Source: a bacterium
Lineage (GTDB): Bacteria; Chlamydiota; Chlamydiia; Chlamydiales; Rhabdochlamydiaceae
Length of the DNA stretch: 23,121 nucleotides
Direction: 5' to 3'
Assembly (NCBI GenBank): GCA_021802305.1
Contig: JAKAAD010000003.1
Location: 1 to 23,121 of the forward strand
Shown: positions 8,102-16,355 of the stretch, one piece after another
Numbering within the stretch: position 1 is the stretch's first letter
Layout of the letters: the number at the start of each line of letters is the position of its first letter
Notes under the pieces: generated by a model
The model's input: only the letters and a program-made list of their open reading frames with translations
The model's database searches: none
What the model was told of the DNA's origin: nothing
Position numbers and translations under genes: made by a program

Positions 8102-8148
8102 AAAATTCCAAAAAATCCCCTATGATTTTTACCAAAACCTTTGAGGGT

Positions 8149-9408
8149 ATGGGTAAAAAAAGAGTAGTTATCACCGGAATGGGAATTGTCTCCTGTTTTG
8201 GCTCAGATGTAAATTTATTTTTTAAAAAACTTCTTGCAGGCGAAAGCGGCGTTACCCAAATCAAAAATTTTCCTTGCCAAGACTTTCCTACGCGCTTTGC
8301 CGCCCCTGTTCGGGGATTTGACCCCGAAGGGTATCTCGATAAAAAGCAAGCAAGACGCGTGGACCCCTTTATTAGCTATACGATTGTTGCAGGAAAGAAG
8401 GCCTTGGCAATGGCAGGAATTGCCCCAGGGGAAACACTGGATCATTTGGATAAGAAGCGATGTGGCATTTTAGTGGGTTCTGGCATGGGGGGAATGTCTG
8501 TATTTTACAATGGTGTAGAAGATTTTCTCACAAAGGGATTTCGACGCATTACTCCTTTCTTTGTCCCCTATATCATTTCTAACATGGGAAGCGCTTTGCT
8601 GGGCATCGAGTTAGGATTCATGGGCCCAAACTATTCTATTTCTACAGCATGTGCTACGGGAAATTATTGTATTTTCTCTGCTGCGGAGCACATCCGAAAT
8701 GGCCACGCGGATCTTATGATTTGCGGAGGGGCAGAATCTCCCGTAAACCCCATCGGAGTTGCGGGGTTCGTTGCCTGTCGCGCACTTTCCGAACGCAATG
8801 AAGATCCTACAAAGGCGTCTCGACCTTGGGATAAAAAGAGAGATGGGTTTGTGATAGGAGAAGGCGCAGGGGTTCTTATCTTGGAAAGTTTAGAGCATGC
8901 CCTAGAGCGCAATGCAACTATTTTGGGAGAATACCTAGGTGGTGCGGTAAATTGCGATGCGCATCACATGACAGATCCTCGAGAAGATGGGGAAGGCGTA
9001 GCTCTTTGCATGGAAACTGCGCTGCGCGATGCAGGGATTGCGCGCGAAAAAGTGAATTATATCAATGCCCATGCAACGTCGACACACGCAGGGGATTTAT
9101 GCGAAATTCGTGCTATCAAAAAGGTCTTTGGTCCCCATGTACATGCTCTTAAAATCAATGCGACCAAATCAATGATAGGACATTGCCTTGGAGCTGCAGG
9201 TGGCATTGAGGCAATCGTCACTGTGCAAACGATCCTGGAAGGGATGGCGCATCCTACGATCAATCACGAAGATCCAGAAGAAGAAGTTGCAGGTTTAAAC
9301 GTTATTCCCGGGAAACCTCAACCGATTCAGGTAACTGCTGCCATGTCCAATTCTTTTGGGTTTGGTGGTCATAACTCCACATTAATCTTAGCTCCATACA
9401 AACTTTAG
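8149..9408 (+). CDS. fabF: Beta-ketoacyl-ACP synthase II
   Basis: FabF condenses malonyl-ACP with acyl-ACP in type II fatty acid elongation. The 419-residue protein begins MGKKRVVITGMG, the usual family start. The nucleophile is C168 in STACATGNY. The catalytic histidines are H308 (NAHATSTHAGD) and H345 (SMIGHCLGAAGG), with K340 nearby, and the glycine-rich NSFGFGGHNS lies near the end. An upstream ATG at 8122 is possible but adds nine non-conserved residues. The frame also stays open back to 8041 inside rsfS, which I reject. GAGGG lies only 1 nt before the ATG, too close for a normal ribosome site, so initiation here is unusual. It matches CT770 in order. Confidence 0.95.
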   Translation: MGKKRVVITGMGIVSCFGSDVNLFFKKLLAGESGVTQIKNFPCQDFPTRFAAPVRGFDPEGYLDKKQARRVDPFISYTIVAGKKALAMAGIAPGETLDHLDKKRCGILVGSGMGGMSVFYNGVEDFLTKGFRRITPFFVPYIISNMGSALLGIELGFMGPNYSISTACATGNYCIFSAAEHIRNGHADLMICGGAESPVNPIGVAGFVACRALSERNEDPTKASRPWDKKRDGFVIGEGAGVLILESLEHALERNATILGEYLGGAVNCDAHHMTDPREDGEGVALCMETALRDAGIAREKVNYINAHATSTHAGDLCEIRAIKKVFGPHVHALKINATKSMIGHCLGAAGGIEAIVTVQTILEGMAHPTINHEDPEEEVAGLNVIPGKPQPIQVTAAMSNSFGFGGHNSTLILAPYKL

Positions 9409-9412
9409 CAGC

Positions 9413-9826
9413 ATGTCGCACGCGGAAACGTCATTTGGAATCATTCCCTTTCAGAAAAGGGAGGGGACATGGTGGGTGCTCCTCGTGTTACAACACGCGG
9501 GTCATTGGAGTTTTCCCAAGGGCAGGGGTTTACCAGGAGAAGAGCCCATGGAGGCAGCTAGACGCGAACTCAAAGAAGAGACCAATTTAGAGATCGACCA
9601 CTATCTCGTTACTTTCCCAATCACTGAACGCTATCGCTTCCAAAGGGAGGGGGAATGGATAGATAAAACAGTTCTCCTTTTCTCTGCCAGTGTACAAGGT
9701 CAAGTGAAATGCCAAGAAGAAGAGATCGAAGAAGCGCGATGGGTCACCTTGGATCGAGCACTCGAGCTTTTAAGCTTTGAGGATGCAAAAGTTACTCTTA
9801 GAGCAGCTATAAGACATTTGGATTGA
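9413..9826 (+). CDS. Nudix hydrolase, probably diadenosine tetraphosphate hydrolase
   Basis: This 137-residue protein is a compact Nudix enzyme. The Nudix box starts at G37 and runs through REL (51-53) and EE (55-56), so the Mg-binding glutamates are present. The usual Gly two residues after the EE pair is Asn (N58), a mild departure. The N-terminus SFGIIPFQ and the HWSFPKGRGLPGEEPMEAA segment resemble bacterial and chlamydial Ap4A hydrolases. From memory the gene after fabF in C. trachomatis, CT771, is of this type, but substrate range cannot be read from the box alone. The ATG at 9413 is 4 bp after the fabF stop. It appears to end the miaA operon. Confidence 0.88.
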   Translation: MSHAETSFGIIPFQKREGTWWVLLVLQHAGHWSFPKGRGLPGEEPMEAARRELKEETNLEIDHYLVTFPITERYRFQREGEWIDKTVLLFSASVQGQVKCQEEEIEEARWVTLDRALELLSFEDAKVTLRAAIRHLD

Positions 9827-9894
9827 GGCAATTGCGCGCAACAGTCTTCTATACGATGCGGTTATTACACTACTGGCAGTGCTCCGAACGCACG

Positions 9895-10077
9895 TTACTT
9901 GCGTGGAAGGCGCGGCAATATTTTGTTACTTTTTTCGTTCGCAATTTTCGTAGAAGGAGTTGCGGGAGGATTTCCCTCTGCATGAAAATAATATTTCCCT
10001 GGAGAGAGGTATAGAGGCGTTGCTTTTAGCAATTTAAGCGCAGGTTTTGCCACATGGGTTGCTAGCTGTTTTAGCAT
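9895..10077 (-). CDS. Small basic protein, unknown
   Basis: I do not recognise this 60-residue product, which is rich in Lys, Pro and Ala and has a short hydrophobic stretch around LKLLKATPLYL. The start was chosen because AAGGAG (10089-10084) lies 6 nt before the ATG at 10077, the best ribosome-binding site in the window. The frame is open to another ATG at 10155, which would give 86 residues, but that start has no such site. It is one of two or three small minus-strand frames in an 800-bp gap between the miaA and aas operons. It could be a chlamydial nucleoid or effector-type small protein, or non-coding. The ribosome site is the main evidence. Confidence 0.45.
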   Translation of the reverse strand: MLKQLATHVAKPALKLLKATPLYLSPGKYYFHAEGNPPATPSTKIANEKSNKILPRLPRK

Positions 10078-10164
10078 ACGCTTCTCCTTAGATGGTGATT
10101 TTACAATAGGCCTAGGCTTTTGGGGAGAAGGCCCGCTAATGGGTTTTGAACACATAATTATTTT

Positions 10165-10428
10165 TTACATATTCTTTCGCCTTTTTTTTCGCAATGAGGG
10201 TTTTTTTTTGGCGTGAGCGCGCAACAATTTTGCAATGTCTTCTACAGCACGAGTAAGAGTGTTTGCTTGCCCTGGTTGAATCTGTTTGACGGGCTTACTT
10301 AGGAGGCTCGTTTGTCTCATTGCTTCTTCATGCAAAAGCTGAGATATTTGTTGGATGGCAACGCGGAAAGATCGATGTAGATGCTTCACCATGAGACGCA
10401 ACATAGCTTTTCGCATAGGTTTTTGCAA
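10165..10428 (-). CDS. Small highly basic protein, unknown, possibly a 5'-truncated frame
   Basis: The 87-residue frame (83 from the ATG at 10416) has an amphipathic helical middle, KHLHRSFRVAIQQISQLLHEE. It ends in a strongly cationic tail with KKK, KK and RR clusters, which suggests nucleic-acid binding. I do not recognise the family. Its TTG (10428) or ATG (10416) starts lack a ribosome-binding site. The same frame stays open upstream to 10515 with protein-like sequence (FDVATTQLLIHLDKTRLQ) but no normal start codon. This suggests the true 5' end lies in another frame, the 10436-10555 segment. Its stop is 9 bp before the 10155 ATG of the next frame. Confidence 0.4.
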   Translation of the reverse strand: MQKPMRKAMLRLMVKHLHRSFRVAIQQISQLLHEEAMRQTSLLSKPVKQIQPGQANTLTRAVEDIAKLLRAHAKKKPSLRKKRRKNM

Positions 10429-10435
10429 TCGCGTC

Positions 10436-10555
10436 TTATCGAGATGGATAAGAAGTTGGGTTGTAGCTACGTCGAATAGCTGCCGCGTTTGATCCCATCT
10501 GCATCGCAGAACTTTTCAAGTTGTGCTGCTTTGGTGCCGGCTTGGCCCGGTTCAA
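10436..10555 (-). pseudogene. Possible 5' fragment of the small basic gene
   Basis: AAGGAGG (10572-10566) lies 10 nt before a TTG at 10555, which opens a 39-residue basic frame (MNRAKPAPKQHN...). The frame ends at 10436 just before the 10165-10428 gene. The two frames overlap between 10515 and 10436, and joining them would need a one-base shift. Either this is a tiny separate gene, the broken 5' end of its neighbour, or chance. Confidence is low. Confidence 0.22.
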
Positions 10556-10587
10556 ATGGCGGGTGCCTCCTTGCAAAATTCCCAATT

Positions 10588-10615
10588 TTTGCATCCATTT
10601 GTGTATACTTAAAAT
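10588..10615 (+). promoter_or_regulatory. Candidate promoter for the aas-cysS operon
   Basis: TTTGCA (10588-10593) and TAAAAT (10610-10615) are 16 bp apart just upstream of the aas GTG. TATACT (10604-10609) is an alternative -10, and its complement reads TATACA, so the site could serve both strands. A start from here would leave a leader of about 10 nt. This is a consensus match only. Confidence 0.28.
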
Positions 10616-10628
10616 ATTGCAAAGTAGC

Positions 10629-13298
10629 GTGAAAACAGTTCTTATTTTTGTGTTGCGATGGGTCCTTCGCGGAGCGTTCGCATTGAGATATCGCATGAAG
10701 GTAGTAGGTTTGGATACCCTTTCTTTAGATCCGGGAAAGGGCACGTTGTTTTTGCCCAATCACCCTGCGCAAATTGAACCAATCATTCTCGAGCTTTTGT
10801 TGTACGATCGCTATCGACCAAGGCCTCTTGTCGATGAGTATTTTTATTATCAACCGGCAGCACTCCCTTTGATGCATTTAGTCAAGGCGCTGCCTCTTGC
10901 TTCTATGGGAGAAACAGCAAATCGTTGGCGTGCCATGCAGGTCGAAAAGCAGTTTCAAGCGATTGTAGAAGGCCTCAAGAGGCGTGAAAATTTTCTCATC
11001 TATCCCGGGGGGCGGTTAAAAATTTCAGGATGGGAGATTTTGGGAGGAAGTTCCTTTGTTTATCGGCTTATGCAAGCGATGCCCGATTGCAATGTCGTTC
11101 TCGTGCGTACGGAGGGACTTTGGGGAAGTCAATTTTCACGTGCTCTTACGGGAAAGACTCCTCATTTTTTTGCTATGTTATGGAAAGGAGCAAAAATCGT
11201 GCTGGGAAATGGGATATTTTTTACGCCACGGCGACAGCTAACGATCACATTCTCCTCGTTGCCGGCAGATGTTCCGAAACAGGGAACAAAATTAGAATTC
11301 AATCGCTATTTAGAACAATGGTACAATCGCTACCCCCAGCCCGGACCCGAACCACTCACACTGATTCGCACCTATTTTTGGAAAAAAAAGGTGCCAACGC
11401 CCTTTGTTCCTTTACCGAAGGAATCGAAACAAGCCCGAAAAATTCCCATTGCTATAGAGAAAAAGGTATTTGAATACTTAGCGGGGCTCTCGGGAAAACC
11501 CATGAGTCATATTTTCCACGAGCAACGCTTGTCAGAAGATTTGGGTTTGGATTCGCTGGATAGTCTTCAAATTGCGCTTTTCATCGAAGAAGAGTTTTCA
11601 GATGCAGCTCCTGTTTCACAGATGTTAATGACGGTACAAGATGTGCTGGAAGCAGCCATGGGGGATCTCGAACAGCCTACGTCAACAGAAGAAGAGATTG
11701 CCCCCTTCAAAGCGAAGGGAAGGCGAACAGCCCCGCATTCTCCATTAGGACGAACCATCCAAGAGAGTTTAGTGAGGGTCTGCAAAAAGAGGTGGAAAGA
11801 AATTGCTTGCGTCGATCGCACATCGGGATCCCTTCGTTATCGAGATGTACTTCGCGCAGTTCTTGCATTGAAAGAAGCGATTCAAACATTGCCGGAAGAG
11901 AAAGTGGGTGTGCTCCTTCCTGCATCTACTGCAGCATATCTCGTCATCTTTGCCATTTTATTCGCAAAGAAAGTACCTGTGATGTTGAATTGGACTGTAG
12001 GTGTTCGGGCGATAGATCATGCTGTAGATCTCACGCAATTAAAAACAGTCATCAGCTCTTCTCGTTTTTTAGATAAGCTGGAAAGCATCCATTTGGGCAA
12101 GATTGAAGGTTCTCTTCTTTACGTGGAAGAGATCAAACGCTCCTTGCGTTGGAAAGATCAAGTGAAAGTGCTTTGGCAGAGCTTTTTTTCCGCGGAGAAA
12201 CTCATGAAACGTTTCCAATATCAAGCGATTTCTCCGCAAGATATAGCAGTCATTTTATTTACGAGCGGAACAGAAACACTGCCCAAAGGAGTTCCTCTTT
12301 CTCATGCAAATCTTTTAACCAATCAAACAGCAACACTAAAGAGCGTTGTTCTCAAACAGGATGAGTTTTTGTTTGGGATGTTGCCTCCCTTTCATTCTTT
12401 TGGCTTTTCCATGACAGGGCTTCTCCCATTTCTTGCGGGAATGAAAGCTTGCTTTAGTCCAGATCCCACAGCAAGTCACAGACTCGCTCAAGAAATTGCC
12501 TACTGGAAACCGACACTTCTCGCTGCAGCCCCGAGTTTTATCAAAGCGCTGTTTCGTGCAGCAAAGGAAGGGGAACTCACATCACTTAGATATATCGTTT
12601 CCGGTGCAGAAAGAACTCCGCAGGCTCTTTTTGAATATGTCAAGATCCATTTGCCTCAGGCAGAACTTCTCGAAGGATATGGCATTACGGAGTGCGGTCC
12701 TGTCGTTACATTGCAGCGGCAAGGAGCTCCTCATATCGGAGTGGGTAAGCCGGTACCCGGTGTGGAAATTCGCATTGTAGATCCGGAATCAGGAAGAGTG
12801 GTATCTCAAGGACTCGAAGGGGAGGTTTGCATCTTTGGAGAGAATGTCTTTTCCGGATATTTAGGAAATCCTCGCGATCCATTTCTCGAGCTTGAAGGGA
12901 AAAAATGGTATCGTTCCGGCGATCGCGGCATGCTCACTTCCGAGGGGGATCTTGTCCTTACAGGACGACTGAAGCGATTTATCAAGATAGGTGGAGAGAT
13001 GGTGAGCTTGAGCGGGTTAGAAGAAGATCTTGTCCATGTTGCGCATAAGCTTGGATGGGTTCCTCAGACCGATGAAGGTCCCTTGCTTGCTGTCTCCGTG
13101 CGCGAAAGAGAGAGTAAGAAACCGCAAATCATCCTCTACGCTACATTCGAAGTTGCTGTCAGTGCCGTCAATGACGCACTGCAAGAATTAGGCTATGGAC
13201 GACTCATTAAAGTTTTTGAAGTGAAACGAATCGACGCAATCCCCTTGACGGGGACGGGAAAAACGCACTATCGTCTCTTGGACGAGCTAAACGAATGA
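10629..13298 (+). CDS. aas: Three-domain acyltransferase / acyl carrier / acyl-ACP synthetase (Aas-type)
   Basis: The protein has 889 residues from the GTG at 10629. Domain order is a PlsC-type lysophospholipid acyltransferase (about 1-240, NHPAQIE at 44-50), an acyl-carrier-like domain (about 275-347, GLDSLDSL with candidate phosphopantetheine Ser309), and an AMP-forming acyl ligase (about 370 to the end, P-loop-like FTSGTETLPKG at 544-554, GYGITECGP, the YRSGDRG region and a C-terminal GTGKTHYR lysine segment). Aas enzymes reacylate lysophospholipids using acyl-ACP made in situ. The acyltransferase HX4D motif reads HX4E here, and the usual FPEGTR block reads YPGGRL. In C. trachomatis the functions lie in adjacent genes CT775/CT776. 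The frame is open 108 bp upstream, but the GTG sits directly before the first hydrophobic helix. Its stop overlaps cysS by 4 bp. Confidence 0.88.
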   Translation: MKTVLIFVLRWVLRGAFALRYRMKVVGLDTLSLDPGKGTLFLPNHPAQIEPIILELLLYDRYRPRPLVDEYFYYQPAALPLMHLVKALPLASMGETANRWRAMQVEKQFQAIVEGLKRRENFLIYPGGRLKISGWEILGGSSFVYRLMQAMPDCNVVLVRTEGLWGSQFSRALTGKTPHFFAMLWKGAKIVLGNGIFFTPRRQLTITFSSLPADVPKQGTKLEFNRYLEQWYNRYPQPGPEPLTLIRTYFWKKKVPTPFVPLPKESKQARKIPIAIEKKVFEYLAGLSGKPMSHIFHEQRLSEDLGLDSLDSLQIALFIEEEFSDAAPVSQMLMTVQDVLEAAMGDLEQPTSTEEEIAPFKAKGRRTAPHSPLGRTIQESLVRVCKKRWKEIACVDRTSGSLRYRDVLRAVLALKEAIQTLPEEKVGVLLPASTAAYLVIFAILFAKKVPVMLNWTVGVRAIDHAVDLTQLKTVISSSRFLDKLESIHLGKIEGSLLYVEEIKRSLRWKDQVKVLWQSFFSAEKLMKRFQYQAISPQDIAVILFTSGTETLPKGVPLSHANLLTNQTATLKSVVLKQDEFLFGMLPPFHSFGFSMTGLLPFLAGMKACFSPDPTASHRLAQEIAYWKPTLLAAAPSFIKALFRAAKEGELTSLRYIVSGAERTPQALFEYVKIHLPQAELLEGYGITECGPVVTLQRQGAPHIGVGKPVPGVEIRIVDPESGRVVSQGLEGEVCIFGENVFSGYLGNPRDPFLELEGKKWYRSGDRGMLTSEGDLVLTGRLKRFIKIGGEMVSLSGLEEDLVHVAHKLGWVPQTDEGPLLAVSVRERESKKPQIILYATFEVAVSAVNDALQELGYGRLIKVFEVKRIDAIPLTGTGKTHYRLLDELNE

Positions 13299-15133
13299 AG
13301 ACGTCTTTATATATAACAAATTCAGAATCGAAACGCAAAGAGGAGATTGTTCCTTATGATGGACACACCGTGCGCATGTATACCTGCGGACCTACGGTGT
13401 ATCACTTTGCGCACATTGGAAATTTTCGCACCTATGTGTGCGAAGACCTTTTGAGGCGTACACTCAAGTTTTTTGGATATCGCGTGAAACAGGTCATGAA
13501 TCTCACAGATGTTGAAGATAAGACCATCCGCGGAGCAATAGAACAGCAGATGTCGTTAGATGCTTATACGCGTCCCTACAAACAAGCCTTTTTTGAAGAT
13601 TTGCAAGCGCTCTATTGCGAACGAGTGGAGCAGTATCCTGCTGCAACTGAGTATATCCCCCAAATGGTTGAAATGATTCAGACGCTTTTGCAGAAAGGGA
13701 TTGCTTATGGCGATGGGGAGGGCAATATTTATTTTTCGATTCAACGTTTCCCGGAATATGGACGGCTTTCTCACCTCCGAATGGATGCGCTACAACTGGG
13801 TGCTTCAGAGCGCATTTCCATCGATGAATACGAAAAAGAGCAGGCGAGTGATTTTGTGCTGTGGAAAAGCTATGAACCAGAGCGCGATGGAGATGTGTTT
13901 TGGGATACACCTTTAGGAAAGGGACGACCTGGGTGGCATATCGAGTGCTCTGCCATGGCCATGAAACTACTTGGAGAGACGATTGATATTCACGTAGGAG
14001 GAATAGACAATCTCTTCCCTCATCATGAAAATGAGATTGCGCAATCGGAAAGCACATCGGGTAAGAGATTTGTGCGCCATTGGATGCATATTGAGCACTT
14101 GCTCGTCGATCATAAGAAGATGTCCAAGAGTTTAGGGAATTTTTATACCCTCCGTGATTTGCTTGCACGTGGCTATAATGGTAGAGAGGTTCGATGGCTT
14201 TTGTTGCAGGTACATTACAAGATGCCATTGAATTTTACCTTTCAAGCTCTCGACGCAGCAAGACACACATTAGAGAGGCTTGCAGATTTTATTGCACGAC
14301 TACGAGCTATTCGCCGCGAAAAGATGCACGCAGCACTTGCGCGTATTTTGGAAAAGGCACTTCCTGCTTCGCAATCGAACATTCGAGAGCGCATTCTTTT
14401 TGATCTTCAAGAAAGCAATGATTGCGAATTATTAGAATCTAGGATTCTTGAACCTATTTTAGAACGAGCACTTCCTCGAAATTCTGAAAAAGCAAACACC
14501 GTACGTAGCATTTTGGTGGAAGCAAAACAGATGCAGATGCGCAATTTTCTCCAACCTGTATTTACAAAGGTGTTGGGATCTTTTGCAAAGTCCGTAGATT
14601 TGACTGCAGCAATCGTACAAGATCTCAAGGATCGAGACGTGCTCGATCCACAAATTTTACAACCGCTGTTGACAAAGAATCTGCCCACTCCTGGAGCATC
14701 GCAATCCACAGAAAAAATCCTACAGGGAATAAAAGACAAAAGAAATCAAGGATTTATTCTCCCTCTTCTGGAGCGCTCTATGCATGCGTTTCGAGAACAT
14801 TTAGCAGACGATCTCAACATTTCTCCTGCGCTTGCCGTGTTGTTTGACGTCGTGCGCGAAGTCAATCATCTCTGCGATGAAGAAAAAATAGGGATGGGAG
14901 AAGCAGAAGAAGTGCTTGATTTCTTGCAATCCATAGACCACGTACTTGGTGTTCTGCCTTTGGAAGAAAAAAAGATTTCCCTCGAGAAAGATCTAGAAGA
15001 AGCATTCATCAAACGAGAGCAAGCACGAAAAGAAAAACAATGGAAAACAGCAGATGATTGCCGCGATTTCATTGCTTCCAAGGGCTACATCATCGAAGAT
15101 ACCCCGCAAGGACCAAGATTAAAGAAGAAATAA
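13295..15133 (+). CDS. cysS: Cysteine-tRNA ligase with a large central insertion
   Basis: CysRS charges tRNA-Cys. Its class I signatures are present: TCGPTVYHFAHIGN (HIGH-type HIGN at 40-43) and KMSKS at 275-279. The zinc ligands appear as C31, C218, H243 and E247. The C-terminal helical domain resumes with LADDLNISPALAVLFDVVREVN (about 503-524). The protein is 612 residues against about 460 in E. coli. Most of the excess is an insertion at roughly 345-497 of imperfect tandem units. Reading continues without stops and all catalytic motifs are intact, so the enzyme is probably functional. The ATG overlaps the aas stop (ATGA), indicating coupled translation. Confidence 0.95.
   Translation: MKTSLYITNSESKRKEEIVPYDGHTVRMYTCGPTVYHFAHIGNFRTYVCEDLLRRTLKFFGYRVKQVMNLTDVEDKTIRGAIEQQMSLDAYTRPYKQAFFEDLQALYCERVEQYPAATEYIPQMVEMIQTLLQKGIAYGDGEGNIYFSIQRFPEYGRLSHLRMDALQLGASERISIDEYEKEQASDFVLWKSYEPERDGDVFWDTPLGKGRPGWHIECSAMAMKLLGETIDIHVGGIDNLFPHHENEIAQSESTSGKRFVRHWMHIEHLLVDHKKMSKSLGNFYTLRDLLARGYNGREVRWLLLQVHYKMPLNFTFQALDAARHTLERLADFIARLRAIRREKMHAALARILEKALPASQSNIRERILFDLQESNDCELLESRILEPILERALPRNSEKANTVRSILVEAKQMQMRNFLQPVFTKVLGSFAKSVDLTAAIVQDLKDRDVLDPQILQPLLTKNLPTPGASQSTEKILQGIKDKRNQGFILPLLERSMHAFREHLADDLNISPALAVLFDVVREVNHLCDEEKIGMGEAEEVLDFLQSIDHVLGVLPLEEKKISLEKDLEEAFIKREQARKEKQWKTADDCRDFIASKGYIIEDTPQGPRLKKK
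14327..14783 (+). repeat. Tandem repeat-like insertion inside cysS
   Basis: About 150 residues are built of four to five units of roughly 33-38 residues. Recurring cores are ILEKALPASQS (351-361), ILERALPRNSE (388-398), VFTKVLGSFAK (422-432), LLTKNLPTPGASQS (458-471) and LLERSM (491-496). Each core is followed by a helix-like segment and a Leu-Pro or Leu-x-Pro turn. The repetition is visible in the protein but diverged in the DNA. It lies between the catalytic half and the anticodon-side helical domain. Confidence 0.6.
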
Positions 15134-15321
15134 TCGGTTGCGAATTTGCAATGCGCTCTCGTTCCTTTAGGTAACGGTTCTCCTGGCGGCCTTGTTTTAT
15201 CGCATAATGGTAATGCACATCTCCCTTTTTTGTCAGGGCATGTAAATAGTTAGACGTATTTATGGCAAAAATTAAATCAATTTCTTGTGAAAATTCAGAT
15301 TTTTGCATTATTTTTTGCCAT

Positions 15322-16314
15322 ATGGCTACAGAATATACAAAGATTGGGAAGATTCAAAAGCGCATCTCACGCATTGGCTTAGGCACGTGGGCTATTGGCG
15401 GTTGGATGTGGGGCGGAACGGAAGAAAAGGAAGCGATTGCCGCCATTCATAAGGCATTTGAGATGGGGGTCACACTTGTGGATACGGCTCCTGTGTATGG
15501 GTTTGGCCGATCCGAAGAGATCGTGGGAAAAGCTCTCAAAACATATCCACAAAAAGGAGAGATTGTCATTGCGACAAAAGTGGGATTAGCTTGGCATGAT
15601 AGCAACGTATGGAGAGATTCAAGTCCTCAGCGCATTGCGCAAGAAATAGAAGATTCCCTGCGTCGCCTTCACGTCGATGTCATAGATCTCTACCAAGTGC
15701 ATTGGCCGGATGAGGCGGTCCCTTTTGAAGAAACGGGAGCAGCATTGCACAAGCTTCTTGATGCAGGGAAGATTCGCGCGATCGGGGTAAGTAATTACAC
15801 GGTGGCACAAATGGACGCATTTCGAAAGGGAGCTCCTTTGCATGCCAATCAATCTCTTTTTAACCTCTTTGAAAGAGAAACTGAAAAGGACATTCTTCCT
15901 TATGGCAAGAAACATGGACTCGCTCAACTGGGATATAGTTCTCTTTGTCGAGGATTGCTATCCGAAAAAATGCGAAAGGGAATCGCGTTTCGCGGGGATG
16001 ATTTGCGCAAAACGGATCCCAAATTTCAAGAACCGCATTTTTCAGAGTATTTGCGCGCAGTAGAGCGCCTTAAGGAATGGGTGATGCAAAAACATCGTCG
16101 TACGATTCTTGCACTTGCAGTGCGTTGGACTCTCGACATGGGAGTCGATGTCGCATTATGGGGAGCGCGAAAACCGGAACAATTAGAGCATCTAACTGAT
16201 GTGTGGGGGTGGAAGCTCAATCAAGAAGATGTTCGCGAGATCGATCAGATTATAAAAGAAACCATTCCCCATCCTGTCATGGCTGGTTTACAAGGTCCTC
16301 CTCAGAAGAATTAA
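15322..16314 (+). CDS. Aldo/keto reductase (YhdN/IolS-like)
   Basis: This NADP(H)-dependent (beta/alpha)8 oxidoreductase has 330 residues from the ATG at 15322. The catalytic tetrad is visible as D54 (VDTAP), Y59 (PVYGFGRSE), K86 (IATKVG) and H127 (QVHWPD). GVSNYTVAQMD, GYSSLCRGLL and the C-terminal LWGARKPEQL place it with general-stress and inositol-type reductases. Physiological substrate is unknown. The frame is open to 15262, but those 20 residues are Cys/Phe-rich and lie before the conserved start, so I exclude them. No Shine-Dalgarno is visible. It follows cysS by 188 bp and converges with a second reductase whose stop is 41 bp away. Confidence 0.9.
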   Translation: MATEYTKIGKIQKRISRIGLGTWAIGGWMWGGTEEKEAIAAIHKAFEMGVTLVDTAPVYGFGRSEEIVGKALKTYPQKGEIVIATKVGLAWHDSNVWRDSSPQRIAQEIEDSLRRLHVDVIDLYQVHWPDEAVPFEETGAALHKLLDAGKIRAIGVSNYTVAQMDAFRKGAPLHANQSLFNLFERETEKDILPYGKKHGLAQLGYSSLCRGLLSEKMRKGIAFRGDDLRKTDPKFQEPHFSEYLRAVERLKEWVMQKHRRTILALAVRWTLDMGVDVALWGARKPEQLEHLTDVWGWKLNQEDVREIDQIIKETIPHPVMAGLQGPPQKN

Positions 16315-16355
16315 ATGCGCATTTCAACCTCGGGAACTTTGACACAGGTCAGTTT

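Noticed and set aside
8041..8148. A 36-residue N-terminal extension of fabF inside rsfS
   Set aside because: The family begins at the MGKKRVVITGMG segment, and the extension is an rsfS shadow.
9884..9920. Small inverted repeat ACGCA/TGCGT after the Nudix gene
   Set aside because: A 5-bp stem with no adjacent T-run on either strand; not strong enough for a terminator.
10436..10759. A 107-residue minus-strand frame running into aas
   Set aside because: The part beyond 10629 is antisense to the conserved acyltransferase start; only the 10436-10555 part has a ribosome site.
13503..14228. A 241-residue open frame antisense to cysS
   Set aside because: It lies wholly opposite conserved cysS motifs, has shadow-like composition rich in His, Ser and Gln, and shows no recognisable domain or ribosome site.
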